DNA of 64,000 nt from Silurus meridionalis (lineage: Eukaryota; Chordata; Actinopteri; Siluriformes; Siluridae), in assembly GCF_014805685.1 (NCBI RefSeq), contig NC_060887.1:28923963-28987962 (forward strand), given 5' to 3'. Made by a program: the position numbers and the translations under genes. A model generated the notes under the pieces. It was not told the origin of the DNA, did not search any database, and saw nothing but the letters and a program-made list of their open reading frames with translations. This document shows positions 36,101-49,759 of the stretch, in pieces. The stretch's first letter is position 1. The number at the start of each line of letters is the position of its first letter.

Positions 36101-38076
36101 TCTCAGTCTTGAGTGCAATAGGGACCAGGGTATTCTTAGCAGATGGACGTTCATTTATTCTTTCATACTTTTTATTAGGTTTAGGGCCATCATCAAACAG
36201 TGGCACTATTTTTTCAGAAACTGATGACCAAGTGGGGCTACTTTGGCTTCCATACTAAATGCATTTATAGAAGTGCCCCAGGTTAAACAGAGCCAGAGTT
36301 ACTGGAATCAGCATGCAAGCGTGCCTAAGTTCAGTTATGTGGTTTATTGGGGGGACTAATGTGTATGAAAGTTAGATATAATACAAAATGCTTGGAGGAA
36401 ATGAAGGAAAGATCCTCTCATTTACGCCAGCTCTCAGTTTCATTATTGTATAGCCTGCGGTCCCAGATCTGGCCCGTATACACAGATTCAACTCCACTTT
36501 ATCCTTTGTTATAGATAATTCCAGCCGTTCTTTCATTATTTACAGCCTTAATACCATGGACTTTTCTTATTTCTTTTAATATTAGCGGGATTATTAATAA
36601 AGAACCATAAGGGTGGTAAAATGGGCTCTTTTTTGTATGAGTTTTTTGGTCAAGTATTTTTTTGTTTTTGCTCATAAACAAAATCTTTTCTGATTTCTTT
36701 CAGGTTTTCATTCTGCAAAAATGTATGCAGGGTCTTGAGTAAAAAAAGTCTTAAAAAGGTCGTCGGTGTCAAGCCAGCAGACACTGATATACTATGTGGT
36801 TATATGTAATTAAATATGGGTGAGAATGGTACTGGAATGCTGGACCTCAAACAACTTTAACTTGATATTCCATGCCCTACTATAGTCCTAAATTACTTGG
36901 GAACATATTTCACTGTTATATCTGTGGGGTGTGAGGCCTGACATGTAAAATTTTAGCATGTCAGGAAATAACATGTATAGTCTAAATGTGGATGTGAAAT
37001 TTTCTGAATGTTATGTTCCGAACATTGAGATTCCTTAGGAACCTTATCTTTCCACAGTTTTTTTGAAAGCAGATCAACACTTCCCTTAAAGCTCACATTC
37101 ATTTTCCAGGAATCCTTGGTCTGTTTTTGCCCCTTTTCCTGTGTCCCAAGCTGCCCTTATTAATCATCAGATCTAGGGTTTCAGAATGCCCAGGAACCAT
37201 GTTTATCCCCCAACTCACCATAAAGAGCTGGAGTCTTATAGCTTGCTTCCAGACATCATTATGCAGTCTACATTTCAAACCCAGAGCAATCCCATCTGCC
37301 TTAAATGGGCTATTTCTCAGGATAGCACCTCTGGTCATGTCCAGACACACTGACATAGAGGACCTGTTGTTTGTGAGAGCACACCTTAGACATCTTTCTG
37401 TCTTCTCAAGCAAGGCCTTATTTGAACTGAGCTTTAATTCTCTTTAACGCTGACATGTTTACACGACTGGCTAATATGTTGTTCGTTTCTTAAGACTGGA
37501 TAAGTCAAAAACAGATTTGTCTTTGTCTGTCTTTGGCCACATGATTGGTCTATTTGTTTAAAGTAACTAATATGATTTATCCAAACTTCTTTCAAATGTA
37601 AGCTTCTTTTGATTTATTTGACAGTTTGAGCCAGAAACCAAAAAATAACAGCTAGGGCACTTTAACTATTTATATTAAGGGTGTAACTAAATACAAATAA
37701 AATATTTAGAACAACAAAGACATCTATGTTCCTTAACCTGAAAAAAAGTAAGGCATTTATAGCATCCTTAGCAGCTGTCTGGTCAGTATTGTAAATTGGA
37801 CTACTAATTTATTCATATTTAAGTAATTGAGAAACTGAACTTGTAAGAAAATAATGTAGGCAGGTACAAATATAATGTAACATTGCTCATGGTTGATATA
37901 GCCTTTTTCTTTGAGGTAATTCTTACTTAAGTTTAAATCTGAAATCATATATTTATAGCAGTAAACAGACAAAGCTCGATTTTCGTGTTACATTCCTAAT
38001 TTATACCTAATTTTGAGCCCTCATACAATGCAGAAACCCTGAGCGATGTTTCTCAAGATCGTTTTTACCACTAAAT

Positions 38077-38500
38077 ACTCTATATGGACAAATGTTTGTG
38101 GACACCTGGCCATAAGATTCGTATGTGGTTTTTGAACATCCCATTCCACATTTAGTTCCCATGTGCAGTTATAATATCCTGCGCTCTTCTGGGAAGATGT
38201 TCTACTTGATTTTGGAGTGTGCTTACAGAGGTTTTTGATCATTCAACCACAAGGGCATTAGTAAAACCAAGTACTGATGTAGGGTGAGGAGACCTGGGGT
38301 GCAGTCAGCATTGTAATTTATTCCGATCGTGTTCAGTAAGGTTCTCAAGATCTTTCACTCAAACCCATGTGAAAAATATCTTCATGGAGCTGGCTATGTG
38401 CACAGGGGCATTTTCATGCTGGAACAGGTATGAGTCTTCTAGTTCAATTGTAGTGGAAATTTAATGCTACCACATCCAAAGGCATACTATACAAGTGTGT
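38077..38500 (-). mobile_element. degenerate Tc1-like element, 'TATATGGAC' family copy 4
   Basis: Antisense copy: 'ctctatatggacaaatgttt' then 'gtggacacctggccataag' and 'ccattccacatttagttccc' match the reversed 3' end of the other copies. The opposite end decays near 38500 ('accacatccaaaggcatac'). No frame remains. Confidence 0.78.
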
Positions 38501-41500
38501 GTCTTCAACTTTATTCTATTCTATTTAACAAGTCTACTTCATTGCAACATAATGACACTATTTGTTTGTAATTTGCACCTTTAAGCAATACAATATATTT
38601 TATCTATACATATATTGAGTACATTCCTTAAGCCAAAATACAGATGAGCTTGATAATAGATCAATGTTTTATTGCCTAAAGTGGGTTACATTCTTGCATA
38701 TAAATGTGCAAAGTTACAGAATATTTACTTTTTAACTTTTCGTCTCTCTAGTGGGTACAAACGCACATTTCATGCAGCAATTTCACTCCATGGCAACTAT
38801 GACATCAACTCGCATTATTCACAAAGAAACTGACATCAGTACAGGAAGTGAATGAAGATGCATCAAAGCCAACCTTTTGGGAAGCAAACGTCTAAACATG
38901 TGTTATGAATAAAAAAAATGGCAGCTGCGCCACAGACGTGGCTGTTTTCATGGCGGGTTTGTGCCGGAAAGCAGCTCTCACAGTGACATGCAGTGCCATG
39001 AGGAGTGTGCCATGTTTGCAGCGGTGCCATTGTGTAGCAGAACACACTCGGGAGAGAAATTGAGTTTTGATTGTCGGTTGTCAAAAAGCCATCATTATTG
39101 CTCTGCTTCCGTCAGCCATGAAAAGGCCTTTGATAAGGATGAAAGCCTCGTTATTACCCAGATGGTAGTGTTGATATTGCATGAATCCTCTTGCTGCCCT
39201 TTTTTCAATTGCCGATTTTTTTTTAATAATAGTCGAGAGAAACCGGGTTGCTAATAGTGAATCACTGGCGTACTCTCTCCCAGCTGGGCCAGCGCTGCAT
39301 GGCTCTAGAGCAATCAAATTAAGTGACAGGAGATCACACTATAGGCAGGTGAGAATCCGACACGACCATGAAATGCATCCTCTAGTGGCATCCTGCCTTA
39401 GGTTGTGTTTTTGATAAGCGCCCTGTTTTTTGCCTTTTCTACGAAGCATCCTCTAAAGGCCTCTGTGATCAGAATGGTAGTGCTTCCTGTCTCTGTTTTA
39501 GAGGCATTTCTGTCAGTGGACATTCATTCAATGTGAAGTGCTGTCTTTTCGCTGCATTAACAGGCACATCTGTACTGTCACAGCACAGCCTCCAAAATTC
39601 CTCAGTTGAACTTTCCATGACAATTGAAACAGTACACATTCAGTTTTGGCCTGGTTATCATAAATGTAACGTGTGTTTGAAGATAAATAACAGCACAAGA
39701 ACATGAATATAGTAGAGGTGTTGGAGCTATATTTTATCCCTGCATTTTACTGCATTGTCTTAATAGTTGCTACTTGCTGATTATATGATTAGCTTGCTAG
39801 CTTATGTTCACACATTCTCTCCAGAATCACCTGCATGCAGTATGGAACACGGAATTGTGAAAATTTGTTGTTGGCAGTGGTTTAGGACAGTATCTACTAA
39901 GATCACAGTATGACGCTAGTCTCTATGCTACCAACAAAGACATTTAGATCTGAGTGACAGAAAATGTATTCCATTGATAAAATGTGGTGGAATATGGCTG
40001 GAATTTCTTTTCTTTTCTTCTTTCTGCATACTAAGAATTTCTTACAAGCAATATTAGCAATGTTGCTTCTAAATACAGCATGCCGAATGACCTTTAAATG
40101 TAAGAATTTTGTTTTAGTTTGATTCTTTTCGCAGTAAGATCATGTTACATATATTGTTTTGAATAAATACAGCCATGGATACTGATTTCTCTCCACTCAG
40201 AGCTTGGTTTCTCAAAAATGGCATCAATGTAAAAAAAAATGTCAATTATTGTTTGGTAACTTGCTTTAAAAAGCACAAATATTTATTCTCATAACCTCGT
40301 TAACTCAATTCAGAGCCAGAGCTGAAATCTGTTCCACATATAACATAGTGTGACAGAGTGAAAAGACAGTAAAGATAAACAGGGCAGGATTTCAGTCATC
40401 AAATTGTTCACATGTACTGCTGCTGAAGTGATCATGTGACCATGAAAAATTTATATGCAAACCTGTGGTTGCAGGTATACCCTCTTAGGTCCAACTAGAC
40501 TCATTAAGCGATCTTGGGATGTGCCTCTGGGAGAAACTGTATGTAAAACTCTGTAATGAATGCTTTTCTGTAAGGTACCTTTTGGTGCTAGGCAACTAGA
40601 GTTTTCCCAGAGAGTTTATTTAGGGCAATTCAGATATTTTATCTTCATCACATCAAATCACATCACATATCTTCATCATCTAATACAGTTTTAATGTCAA
40701 TAGTAGAAAAATAACCAGTGATCATTTATTTTATTGAATATTGAATATTAAACATCAACCAAGTAAATCTTTATTATAAAACCTTAAGAAATTATTTCAT
40801 AAGCTTTTTATTGCTGACAATGACCAAACCATCAGAGATTTTTGATTGGAAGATATACAAGGCATTCTCCATGATCTTCCTGACGTTAAACATTTATTGT
40901 TGCCTGTTAGCTTATGTATGTGGAAGAGGGTCACAGTTTTTGTTTGTTCTTCTGTGACACAGCAGTTAAAAAAACTGCAGTTGGTTCATGGGTTTTAGAC
41001 GACACATGACTGCTATTCGCTGTTTGATAGCTGTCGTGTAATAAGGGAGTGCTAGCTGGTGGGTTGGAAAATTACCAGTTCGGGGAGAAAATAGGTCTAA
41101 ATCCATACCAAAAAATTATAACTTAGCTTTCACTCCTACACCTCGGGTCGGTTTCTGTACCAGAATAAAGCTAAATTACAAATGATTATAAATCTTTAGC
41201 ATTATTTTAGCAGAGCACTTTCACAAGGCACCTAGATCACAATCCTAGAGAAAGCCTTGCACTGACGAAGCAAGCATTGATCTGCTGGACCACAAGTGTT
41301 GTTCTGGCATGCTGAAGAGGACAAAAAGACGATAACATCTCTCTATCTCTCTGTGCCAATTAAATCACCCGACCTATATTCAGGATAAAAAAGTATGTCC
41401 ACATCCACGGCCCATTTGTTCTCCTTCATCCAGGACTAATACCTTTATTCTGTCCCAGTGCTCTCCGTACATCACTAGGGCAATTCCGAGGCTTCAGAGC

Positions 41501-42452
41501 AGGTAGTCAGTGAAAAGTCAGGATTATTGCATTATTTTCTACTCTTGCATGTTCATGGTAAAATTGAAACTCCAGTTTTCTTTCTCATGACTCACCTCGA
41601 CTTGTGTAGTGGACAGCTGAGGCTTCAATGAAGAAAGGTTGCCAGTGCAACCCATTACCACTGTTCAAAAAGGCCAAGATGAGATGCTAATGAGAGGCAG
41701 CATTATTTAAATGTCAAGTCTTTGGTATATGTGAATAGTTGGTACCTAAATGTCAAATTAGAATTATTTGATTGCATTGGCAGAAATGTGATATATCCAC
41801 TGAATAAAATACTAAGCAATCCATATTTCAGTGGCTCTTAACCTGAACAGAAAATTCAGTGCTGAAACTCGCAGGCAATAAAAGCCACTACGCTGACCGT
41901 GTCTTTTGGTTATTAGCCTCTTCTCACATCTGTCTTCAGCAAAATATGGAGGACATCATCTGTCACCTACATGTCCACCATCTCTTTCAAAGCACGGGGT
42001 AATAAAAAAATCCAGTTTCCTTGCTATCCATTACAGAATTTATGATGGGTGTCAGTGCAAAGCCCCTTAGCTAAGTCTTAAGGCATAATGAAATTTCACT
42101 TCTCAGTCAACCTTGACCCCTCACCCTCAATTTTCATGACAGAAGAGTGTCAGATCCTTGAAGCTATTACCTGAACGAGAGCTCAGATTGGTCCTTTCCT
42201 GATTGAAGCCATTCAAGCTGTTTCATGATGGGTCTTAAGCGTCCTTTCTGGATATATATTGGCCGGCTTTACACTTACTCACCATTCTCAAGAGCTGATG
42301 CAAAAATGCACATGGAACTAAAACACAAGTTTGCACTAAGCACTGATATTGTCATTGAGTAGTGATCATACAACACTGTTGTTATTGCTTGTCATTAGAA
42401 GGAATGTTTAATTATTATCTGAATTAGAGTTTACTTTTATTTGATATTACCA

Positions 42453-42496
42453 GGGCAGTGGTGGCTCAATGATTGAAGTATTGGGTTACAAACGTT
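42453..42496 (+). repeat. tRNA-derived SINE head fragment
   Basis: 'ggcagtggtggctcaatgat' followed by 'tgaagtattgggttac' resembles the box-A-containing 5' end of the SINE at 59096-59336. The rest of that element is absent. Confidence 0.5.
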
Positions 42497-43621
42497 ATAT
42501 ATAAAAGTATGTGCCTTCCAAAAATGTGGCAGTTCCTTTATATGGGATTCCATGTGGATTAAAAATGTGATTTCAAGACATTTTTATTATTTTTCTTACA
42601 AAAGCTACAATCTCCATACTACCCTTTGGTCCTAACCCAACTTGTAAAGAAAAAAGTGTGTAACTTTTCAGAAAGTTTTAACCATATTCCAAATCCAAAG
42701 GCATTTTCAGTTAAGGGAATGTGGGCGTTTTTATTGTTGTGTTGTAATGCTGTTTGGAGAGCAGTACTTCTGAAAACTATGGACATATTGCTAGGCATGC
42801 CAAGTCGAATGGTCATTTGCATCTTCTCACAGGGCAGAATTACAGGGCAGAGCATCCACATGGCCTGCTAGGACTCCTTTTAACACAGAATACAGGGCTT
42901 CCATAAGCAGAAGGTGTGTGTGTGTGTGTGTGTGCATCGGCATGTGTTTGTGTGTTTTAGACCTGTGTAATTTTAAGATTGTAGGATTGGGCCTCACAAA
43001 ATTTACTGCACTGATAAAAAGGCAAGAAAATTAAATCAAGTTTAACTGCAATATGCAGTAAATATGTATAACTCTTACTCTTCTCTTCCAACTTCCTTCC
43101 AAACACACACAAACACAAAAAGAGGGCATCAGCGAAAGATAATGTGTGTAAATAAACAACAATTTGTCTGGTGGAGTTTTTCTTTGTGCTGCACAGCTTA
43201 GGCTAATCAATAGGCTGTTACACACTTTACTCTTTGTCACTATGAGTTATGACCAGCAGAGAAAGCAGGGAGGAAATCAATGGCTTAAAAATGTAATTGA
43301 GATGTTTCAAAGTCCAGGTATATGTGAAAGTGTAGATTGATTACTGTGGTGTTTTTGAGGGGTGGAAATTAGAAACATGTTATATGAGAAATGATATGTA
43401 ATACAGTTTGTCAACCTTTTAGTTATATTTCTCTTCAAATCCATCAGTCCATAGAGTGGAAAGACTTGTATTCCATTCTAATAGCAGCATACTTATAAAT
43501 TGCTTCAACATTGTTTTACTGCACCACTCTCTTTTTCTCTAAAATGGTTCTCGGGTTCCATTCTGAAATGGTTTTTGGGTTTTTAGATTAACTACACACT
43601 GTAGGTTTTCCTGCAAGCAAA

Positions 43622-44090
43622 TACACTATATGGACTTGGGACAACTGATTTTTCCAGCCTTATATGGTTGTTTTCCATACTGTTAGCACAAGGTTGGAGG
43701 CGGATAATTAAATAGGACATCTTTGGATTCAGTACTATTTCATTGTCTCTTCACTAGAAGACCCAAACCTGTTCCAACATGACAATCCCCCCGTGCACAA
43801 AACCAGCTCCTTGAAGACATAGTTTACATGCTACAGAGCTCTGACTTCAACTCTACTGAACATTTTTGGATTGAATTGGAACGCTGACTACACTCCAAGC
43901 CTCCACACCCTACTATTGATTACCAACGAACTTGTGACTGAATGACTTCACACACACTACAGAAATTTAGTGGAATAGCTGTGCAAAAGAGTGCAGGTTA
44001 TTATAACAGCAAATGGGGACTAAATGTGGAATGGGATGTTCAAAAAGCAAATGAATCTTACAGTCGGGTGTCCACAAACCATATAGTGTA
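43622..44090 (+). mobile_element. degenerate Tc1-like element, 'TATATGGAC' family copy 5
   Basis: It runs from 'acactatatggacttggg' to 'ccacaaaccatatagtgta', so both termini are present. The transposase tail is readable with changes ('ttcaactctactgaacattt' for the NPIEHF region). A stop-ridden frame 43942-44169 is part of this remnant. Confidence 0.83.
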
Positions 44091-44318
44091 TCAGGTAAAT
44101 CATAAATGCTCATTTGTTAGAGTATTTTTTTGCTTTTGTGATGAAAGATTGCACAGTAATCTGTTTTAACCCCCCATGACATTATGCAGTGCACATTTTT
44201 CTGCTCCAGTCTGAGCTGCTGGCTTGAGCACGGCCTCCAAATAGCCTCTCTTGTGTAATTATGATGTGTAACTTGTTTTGAGTGACTCCATGAATGCCCT
44301 CCGTGATATATTTTAATA

Positions 44319-44366
44319 GAGGTGACCTCATTGGCCTCATAGATGCTCTGGTGAGGTTAAAGGTTA
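44319..44366 (+). promoter_or_regulatory. candidate nuclear-receptor site cluster (perfect DR1)
   Basis: 'aggttaaaggtta' at 44354-44366 is a perfect direct repeat of AGGTTA with a one-base spacer, the DR1 layout bound by HNF4, COUP-TF and RXR-type receptors. A TGACCT half-site lies nearby at 44323-44328 in 'gaggtgacctc'. The surrounding 44190-44420 is free of recognisable repeats. Function is only inferred. Confidence 0.3.
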
Positions 44367-44712
44367 TCCAGCAGAATAGTGTGAGTTATTGGTGTGCTCA
44401 GTACACTAGGCATTTATGAAGGGAGTTAAAAAAAAAAGGGTGGGGGTTGCAGTGTTATAACTAATAATCTTTTTAATTTTTAATTTATTTATTTATTTAT
44501 TTATTTTACCTTATTTTACCTATTTACCTTTCTCAACTCCTGCTGATTTCATGGGTGTCATTATATAGATGGGAAGTGAAAACGGACACAGTTGCCTGAC
44601 TAGGGCGCCAGTAGTTCTGGATTCAGATCAGTAAATGTGCTAATGTGCACTTCAGTGTCTATATCACTCTGTCCTGAATGGGAAAACTTTTCTTGTCCAC
44701 TGCAGCAGTAAT

Positions 44713-44727
44713 CTCTCTCTCTCTCTA

Positions 44728-44769
<42 letters not shown>
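44713..44769. repeat. (CT)n microsatellite
   Basis: CT units with one 'atatct' interruption near 44727. An (ATTT)n run lies just before it at about 44485-44506. Confidence 0.95.
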
Positions 44770-44772
<3 letters not shown>

Positions 44773-45221
44773 CTCATTTCTCAGGATCTGTATAATGCAC
44801 AGTGTTTCATACTCATCGCCGCTTTTCAAAATCAGCCATGGAATTTCACCCGCTCGCTCTGCAGATAGCACTTTCCTCTCCCCAAGTCACCTCTCAATCA
44901 GACCCATTGCCATCATCTCACAAAAGCAGGTGGCAGCCATTACAGGCTATCCAGGCTGACCTCCTCTCTCATTCACACTCTTCATTCCCACTCTCCCACT
45001 ACACGCTATATGGCACTATGCTTTTATTGATGTTCGAGATGGAGATATGAATGAAAGAGTAAAAAGAGTGGAATGAAAAGAAAATCGAATATTCTCTTTT
45101 TTCTATACTAAATTCAATGTTTTAAGCAGTTTTTCACTTAATTCTTCACCAAATATTTTTGGTTCTAATAGATAGACTTACGCTGTAGAGCTTTATTAAT
45201 TCATCATTAATACATTTTTGG

Positions 45222-45426
45222 TAACCTCTTTATCCTGGTCAGGGTCACAATCACAATCGTTCTAAAGACTCTCTCATGGAAAACTATTTATGATGATATT
45301 GTACAATCGGATTGGGAGGCCAGTGCATCACAGGGCTTCTCATACACACTCACATATTCACTCACTCACTCACTCACTCACTCACTCACTCACTCACTCA
45401 CTCACTCACTCACTCACTCACTCATT
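45222..45426 (-). repeat. dispersed repeat fragment with (TCAC)n array
   Basis: 'tctttatcctggtcagggtc', 'gaggccagtgcatcacaggg' and then about 17 tandem CTCA units at 45357-45424. This matches, in reverse, the repeat fragment at 50163-50255 ('gactggcatctcatccagc'). It is a common fish repeat that often seeds such tetranucleotide arrays. Confidence 0.7.
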
Positions 45427-45565
45427 CACAGTGAGTCTTCAATCAGAGGCTACTTGCCACCTACCGCTAGTACACTTTATTTTCTTTACTCATGTACTGT
45501 ATGCGATATGCAGGTATACTATACTAATACTATAGAAATTAAACTTGGATATATTTTAGACTGGT

Positions 45566-46476
45566 CAATGTGCAGCTTGTATAGCAGTACAGATTTACTG
45601 TCCTCTGAAAATAACTGAACAAATAGCTGCCAACAAAAGTGAGTACACCCAAAGTGATGACAGCTGTACGTTATTTAATCATGCAAAGCCACATGTCCTA
45701 TTCATTATGTTCTTGTTTTTGTCTGCTTGACAGGACCATGCAAATTTGTGTATCTTGTATTAGAGCAGTTAAAATTTTGTGCTTTGAATAAAATTCTCTC
45801 ATACTGAACACTGGATGTTCAACACGGCGCCTCATGGCAAAGAAACGAGAAAAAGAGAAAGAAGAAGAAAAGAGGATTTGAGAATTAGAATTGTTGCTCT
45901 CTACAAAGATGGCCGAGACTATAAGAAGATCAGTAACACCCTGAAACTGAGTTACAGTGGCCAGGTTCATACAGTGGCCAGGTTCATACAGAGGTTTTCA
46001 AAGACGGGTATCACTGAGTGAGTCTTCATGCTGTGTGTAAGGTGCAGAACTGGCTTAAAAAAAACAGACGCATGAGTGCTGCCAGCGTTGCTTTACAGGT
46101 TGCAGAAGCAGAAAGTCTGCTTGTCAGTGCTCAGACCAGACCCCGCACACAGCAACAAGTCTGTTTGCATGGCCATTGTCCCAGAAGGAGCCTTCCCATG
46201 TGGAAGGTGGAGAAGCACCATGTGTCTAACATCCAGCAGCTCTGTGATGTCATTATGGAGGAGTGGAAGAGGATCCCAGCAACAACCTGTGCAGCTCTGG
46301 TGGAGTCCATACCCAGGAGGATTAAGGCAGTGCTACATAACAATGGTGCTCACACAAAATATTGACACTTTGGACAGTTTTGACATGTTCACTCAGGGTG
46401 TACTCATTTTTGTTGCCAGTTATTTAGAGTTATTTACAGAGAACAGTAAATCGTACTGCTATACAAACTGCACATT
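45566..46476 (+). mobile_element. Tc1-family transposon, internally deleted
   Basis: Long inverted repeats: the left side ('gtatagcagtacagattt', 'caacaaaagtgagtacaccc') is mirrored on the right ('gggtgtactcatttttgttg', 'cagtaaatcgtactgctat') over about 85 bases. A transposase remnant lies between them. The right end runs into a (TG)n(TA)n microsatellite at about 46486, so the outermost terminus is missing. Confidence 0.88.
45815..46365 (+). pseudogene. Tc1 transposase remnant lacking its catalytic core
   Basis: An N-terminal frame (45815-46021) encodes 'LRIRIVALYKDGRDYKKISN', then 'TLKLSYS' and 'FIQRFSKTG', the paired-type helix-turn-helix DNA-binding region. A second piece has 'RRMSAASVALQ' and 'VSAQT'. 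It then jumps to the C-terminus 'VSNIQQLCDVIMEEWKRIPA', 'TTCAALVESIPRRIKAVL' and 'GAHTKY' with its stop. The region that should carry the DDE catalytic triad is deleted. A 17-bp tandem duplication ('acagtggccaggttcat') sits at 45953-45986. It cannot make an active transposase. Confidence 0.88.
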
Positions 46477-46483
46477 AAATTAC

Positions 46484-46598
<115 letters not shown>

Positions 46599-49500
46599 AC
46601 TTTCTAATGCTGTATATAACATTGCACAAAATAGAAGAAGACCTCTGGTAATTTCACCTAAAACTTCAAATGCCACCAAATATGCTGTACATATAAGCAT
46701 TTCTTTTAGATTTTCCGGTTCCAATATGACAAACTGAACTTGTGCATGGCTGGCAGTATAATTTACGCTTCTCCTTACCTTGTCATTGGCACCGAATTAT
46801 ACATTTGAATGCAGCTCAGTGTTTGGATTTAACAAGCAGCCAATTTGCATGTCTCTACATATAGATCTCATGCCAGCTGTTTCATTTAACCCGTTTCCCT
46901 GTTGCAGTCTGATATAACGTCTGCTGTAGTCCGCTCAGTTAGAGATGATGTTTGTTGCCATTCTAAGCCAAAAGCATTTCAAAGAGCACAAGGCCTGGCT
47001 CTCATGCTGGGAGGCTTTCTCAAACCCTCATCTGACTGTAGTCATGGGCTCTTGTGGAGTGCCATCAAAGGCTGCAGGAACAGAAAAGGCATTGTTTGCA
47101 TTTTCCAATCACGCACCTGCTCAGAAAGCCATCTCCGTTCTTCCAGCATCAACGTCTCTGTTGTGATGGAAAAGGCTGCAAACCCACGGTTGCACTTAGT
47201 TCACCGAAGACACTTCTTTCCTTGTGGCGTAACAGCAGGCAAAGGAACTTTGAGTTCCTTTGTGTGCGGAAATTGCTGCTCTATACGAATTCAATGAACA
47301 CAGGTCTTTTGAGAAAGATGCTGCTGCTCTCTTGGGATTGGCGATGTTGATTACTGTGCTCTAAATGAATTATACCATCCTCTTTTTTCCACTTCCATGT
47401 AAATTATTATTATAAGAACCTGTTCCATGTATGCAGACGATGACAGTTATATTAATCAAACAGTGTTTGAGAAACGTGACCTTCACTGAAATGCGTTAGG
47501 AGAACTGATTCACTCATTTCAGTGCTTTTTAACACCTAATGAGTCTCTGATAAACAACAACAATTTAAATGTTTTCTTTCTAACAATTTAACTTTCTGTA
47601 TTTCTTCTGTATATACAGTAATAAGCGTAATGTTTTGTATTTCTCCTTTAACTTTTTTTCCCATCATTTCATTTTACTTTGGGGTTAAAATAAAAAAATG
47701 ACCTAGATGTCTGTTAGTGATTGTGGGGTAGATCAAAATTGTAGTTAGTGTCTGATGCACTGCTGATATGGATCACGATGTGCTTTTTAAATATATTAAA
47801 GTGATAGAGGTAAAGCAAGATGACAAGGTGATCAGCAGGATTTCCTTTTTTTAACTGGAACTGAAATTCTAAACAATCCAAAATGTATTTCAATATGTTG
47901 ATCATTTCATTGTATCTTTCTTTTTTCAAAGAAAAGTACAAATCTTAACCTGGGACAAGAAAATGTAGACACTTACCCCCTCAGGTCACATTTTTGTAGT
48001 AGACAATAGACATTGTTCTTTATATGGATTCATGAACATTTGATTTGTAAAACAATTAAAAACAACTGAATACGATAAAAAGTGTTTCACCAATAAATAT
48101 TTTCACTTTAGTGTGTAGCAAAAAAATTGCAACAAAATTTTGACTTTATCAATGCTTTAAACTAGAGCTGCTTCTTCTCATCTCTGAATGGAGAGCAGAC
48201 AGTTGAGGTTGTTATCTAAAAAGCATGCCAGCTTCAAGAGCTGTGTCAGGAATATACCTCTAGATAAAGACCCAGTGGCAAGGATAGGACCTTTTAGAAC
48301 GATCACCCCGGTAGCCTTAGAATACCTGGGGGATCCCCAGAGGCCCTACTGTAGTATCTACAGCCAGGTACAGTATAGCATAGTCAGGACCGACTTTCTC
48401 ATCCTGTTGCCACTGGAGATCCCCAACCTGGAAAGATATATGGAAAATAAATTAATAAATAAATCCAATATTCACTGACCCTTTTTACCAGATGTATCTT
48501 ATTCTGTTTTGGTGTTGATTAACTACTACCTTGAAAGTGATTATTGGATTACTTTCACCTTTTTAATTGGATTGCATGTTTTTTTTGTGATTAATGCCAT
48601 GTCCTCTCATTACGTTCTACCTACACACTACAAATATCCTCAGATGCCGTAACAGTCTTCTTCAGAGCTTTATTACAAGTACTCTAATTAAAGTTTTCCA
48701 TTGCTAGTTTCTTGTTTTAATCTTTAGGTTCTACATGTTTTGAATAAATATATAAAGACATCTCCTCTAAGACATTCGTACAGAGGAATTGGCTTTTCAT
48801 ATGTAAAGCATTTTAATCAAGTGTTTGATAAAGATAAAAAAGATTATAATGTTGGATAAGGAATGTTAGGAAACACAGAAACAAATTATTTTTAGGTTTT
48901 GTGATTTGTATATTCTTGTTCATGGAGTGTGGGAAAATTATGAGGCTTATGTGATATTGCTTCACCTTACTGCTTTGTCCCTGTGACAACTTTTAACAAG
49001 GAGCAAGAGGCTGTTAGATCTCGTCAGTCCTCATCAGGGTGTACTACTAGCACACCAGATTACCTTAGTGGTGCATCCCATTGTTCGTTAAAATAGCAGT
49101 CTACAGTATGTGAGAGCCAGATACCCTGCAAGTAGTGTTTTAGAGCTAAATTCCTCAGAAATGGTCCACAAATTGAAGCCAGGATGGAAATTGATCCTAT
49201 TACCAGACCTGGAGTTCCTCTGGGAGCCTGTGCTAGGTGTGTGCAGGCAGCATGTGTCTCTCATTAGACCTGATGGTGGGAAGAACCTGAGCTGCTTGTC
49301 TGCCCAGGAGACGTTTTCTGCAAATGAGCGCTGATCCCTGACAGGGTTCATCCAACCGGGCCTAGGAAGGGGGAACGGCTGCAACACTCTTATTGTAGCA
49401 GCCCTTCCTTAAGCCAACAGAGAAAGAGTACCGTTTAACGTGTCAATTTAAGATTTGAGGGTCTTAACTTAGATCTGCATTGATGAAAGGTAGCAAAGTG

Positions 49501-49759
49501 GAAATATGTTGCTGCTGCATTAATTTAAACTTTTTACATGAGTACATGAGATTAATTTTACTGGAAACGCTGTCCGTAAAGCGGGGATCCACCCTTAATG
49601 GATGCCAAATCAGCGAGTATCACACATAAACACGTTTATTCATGCTTAGGAATTTAATAAAGCCAATCCATTTACCAGCATTTGTTTGTGAAGTTGGAGG
49701 AAACCAATATATATATATTTTTTTACCACTTTAAGGACAATCACATCAACCAACTAAAA

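Noticed and set aside
45357..45424. Regular direct repeats that could suggest a repeat-spacer array
   Set aside because: A pure tetranucleotide (CTCA)n without spacers. This is a vertebrate genome, so a CRISPR array is not expected.
48188..48478. 96-aa frame of fairly complex composition
   Set aside because: No domain recognised, no convincing splice sites in phase with ptprm, and a repetitive AT-rich end. Left as intron.
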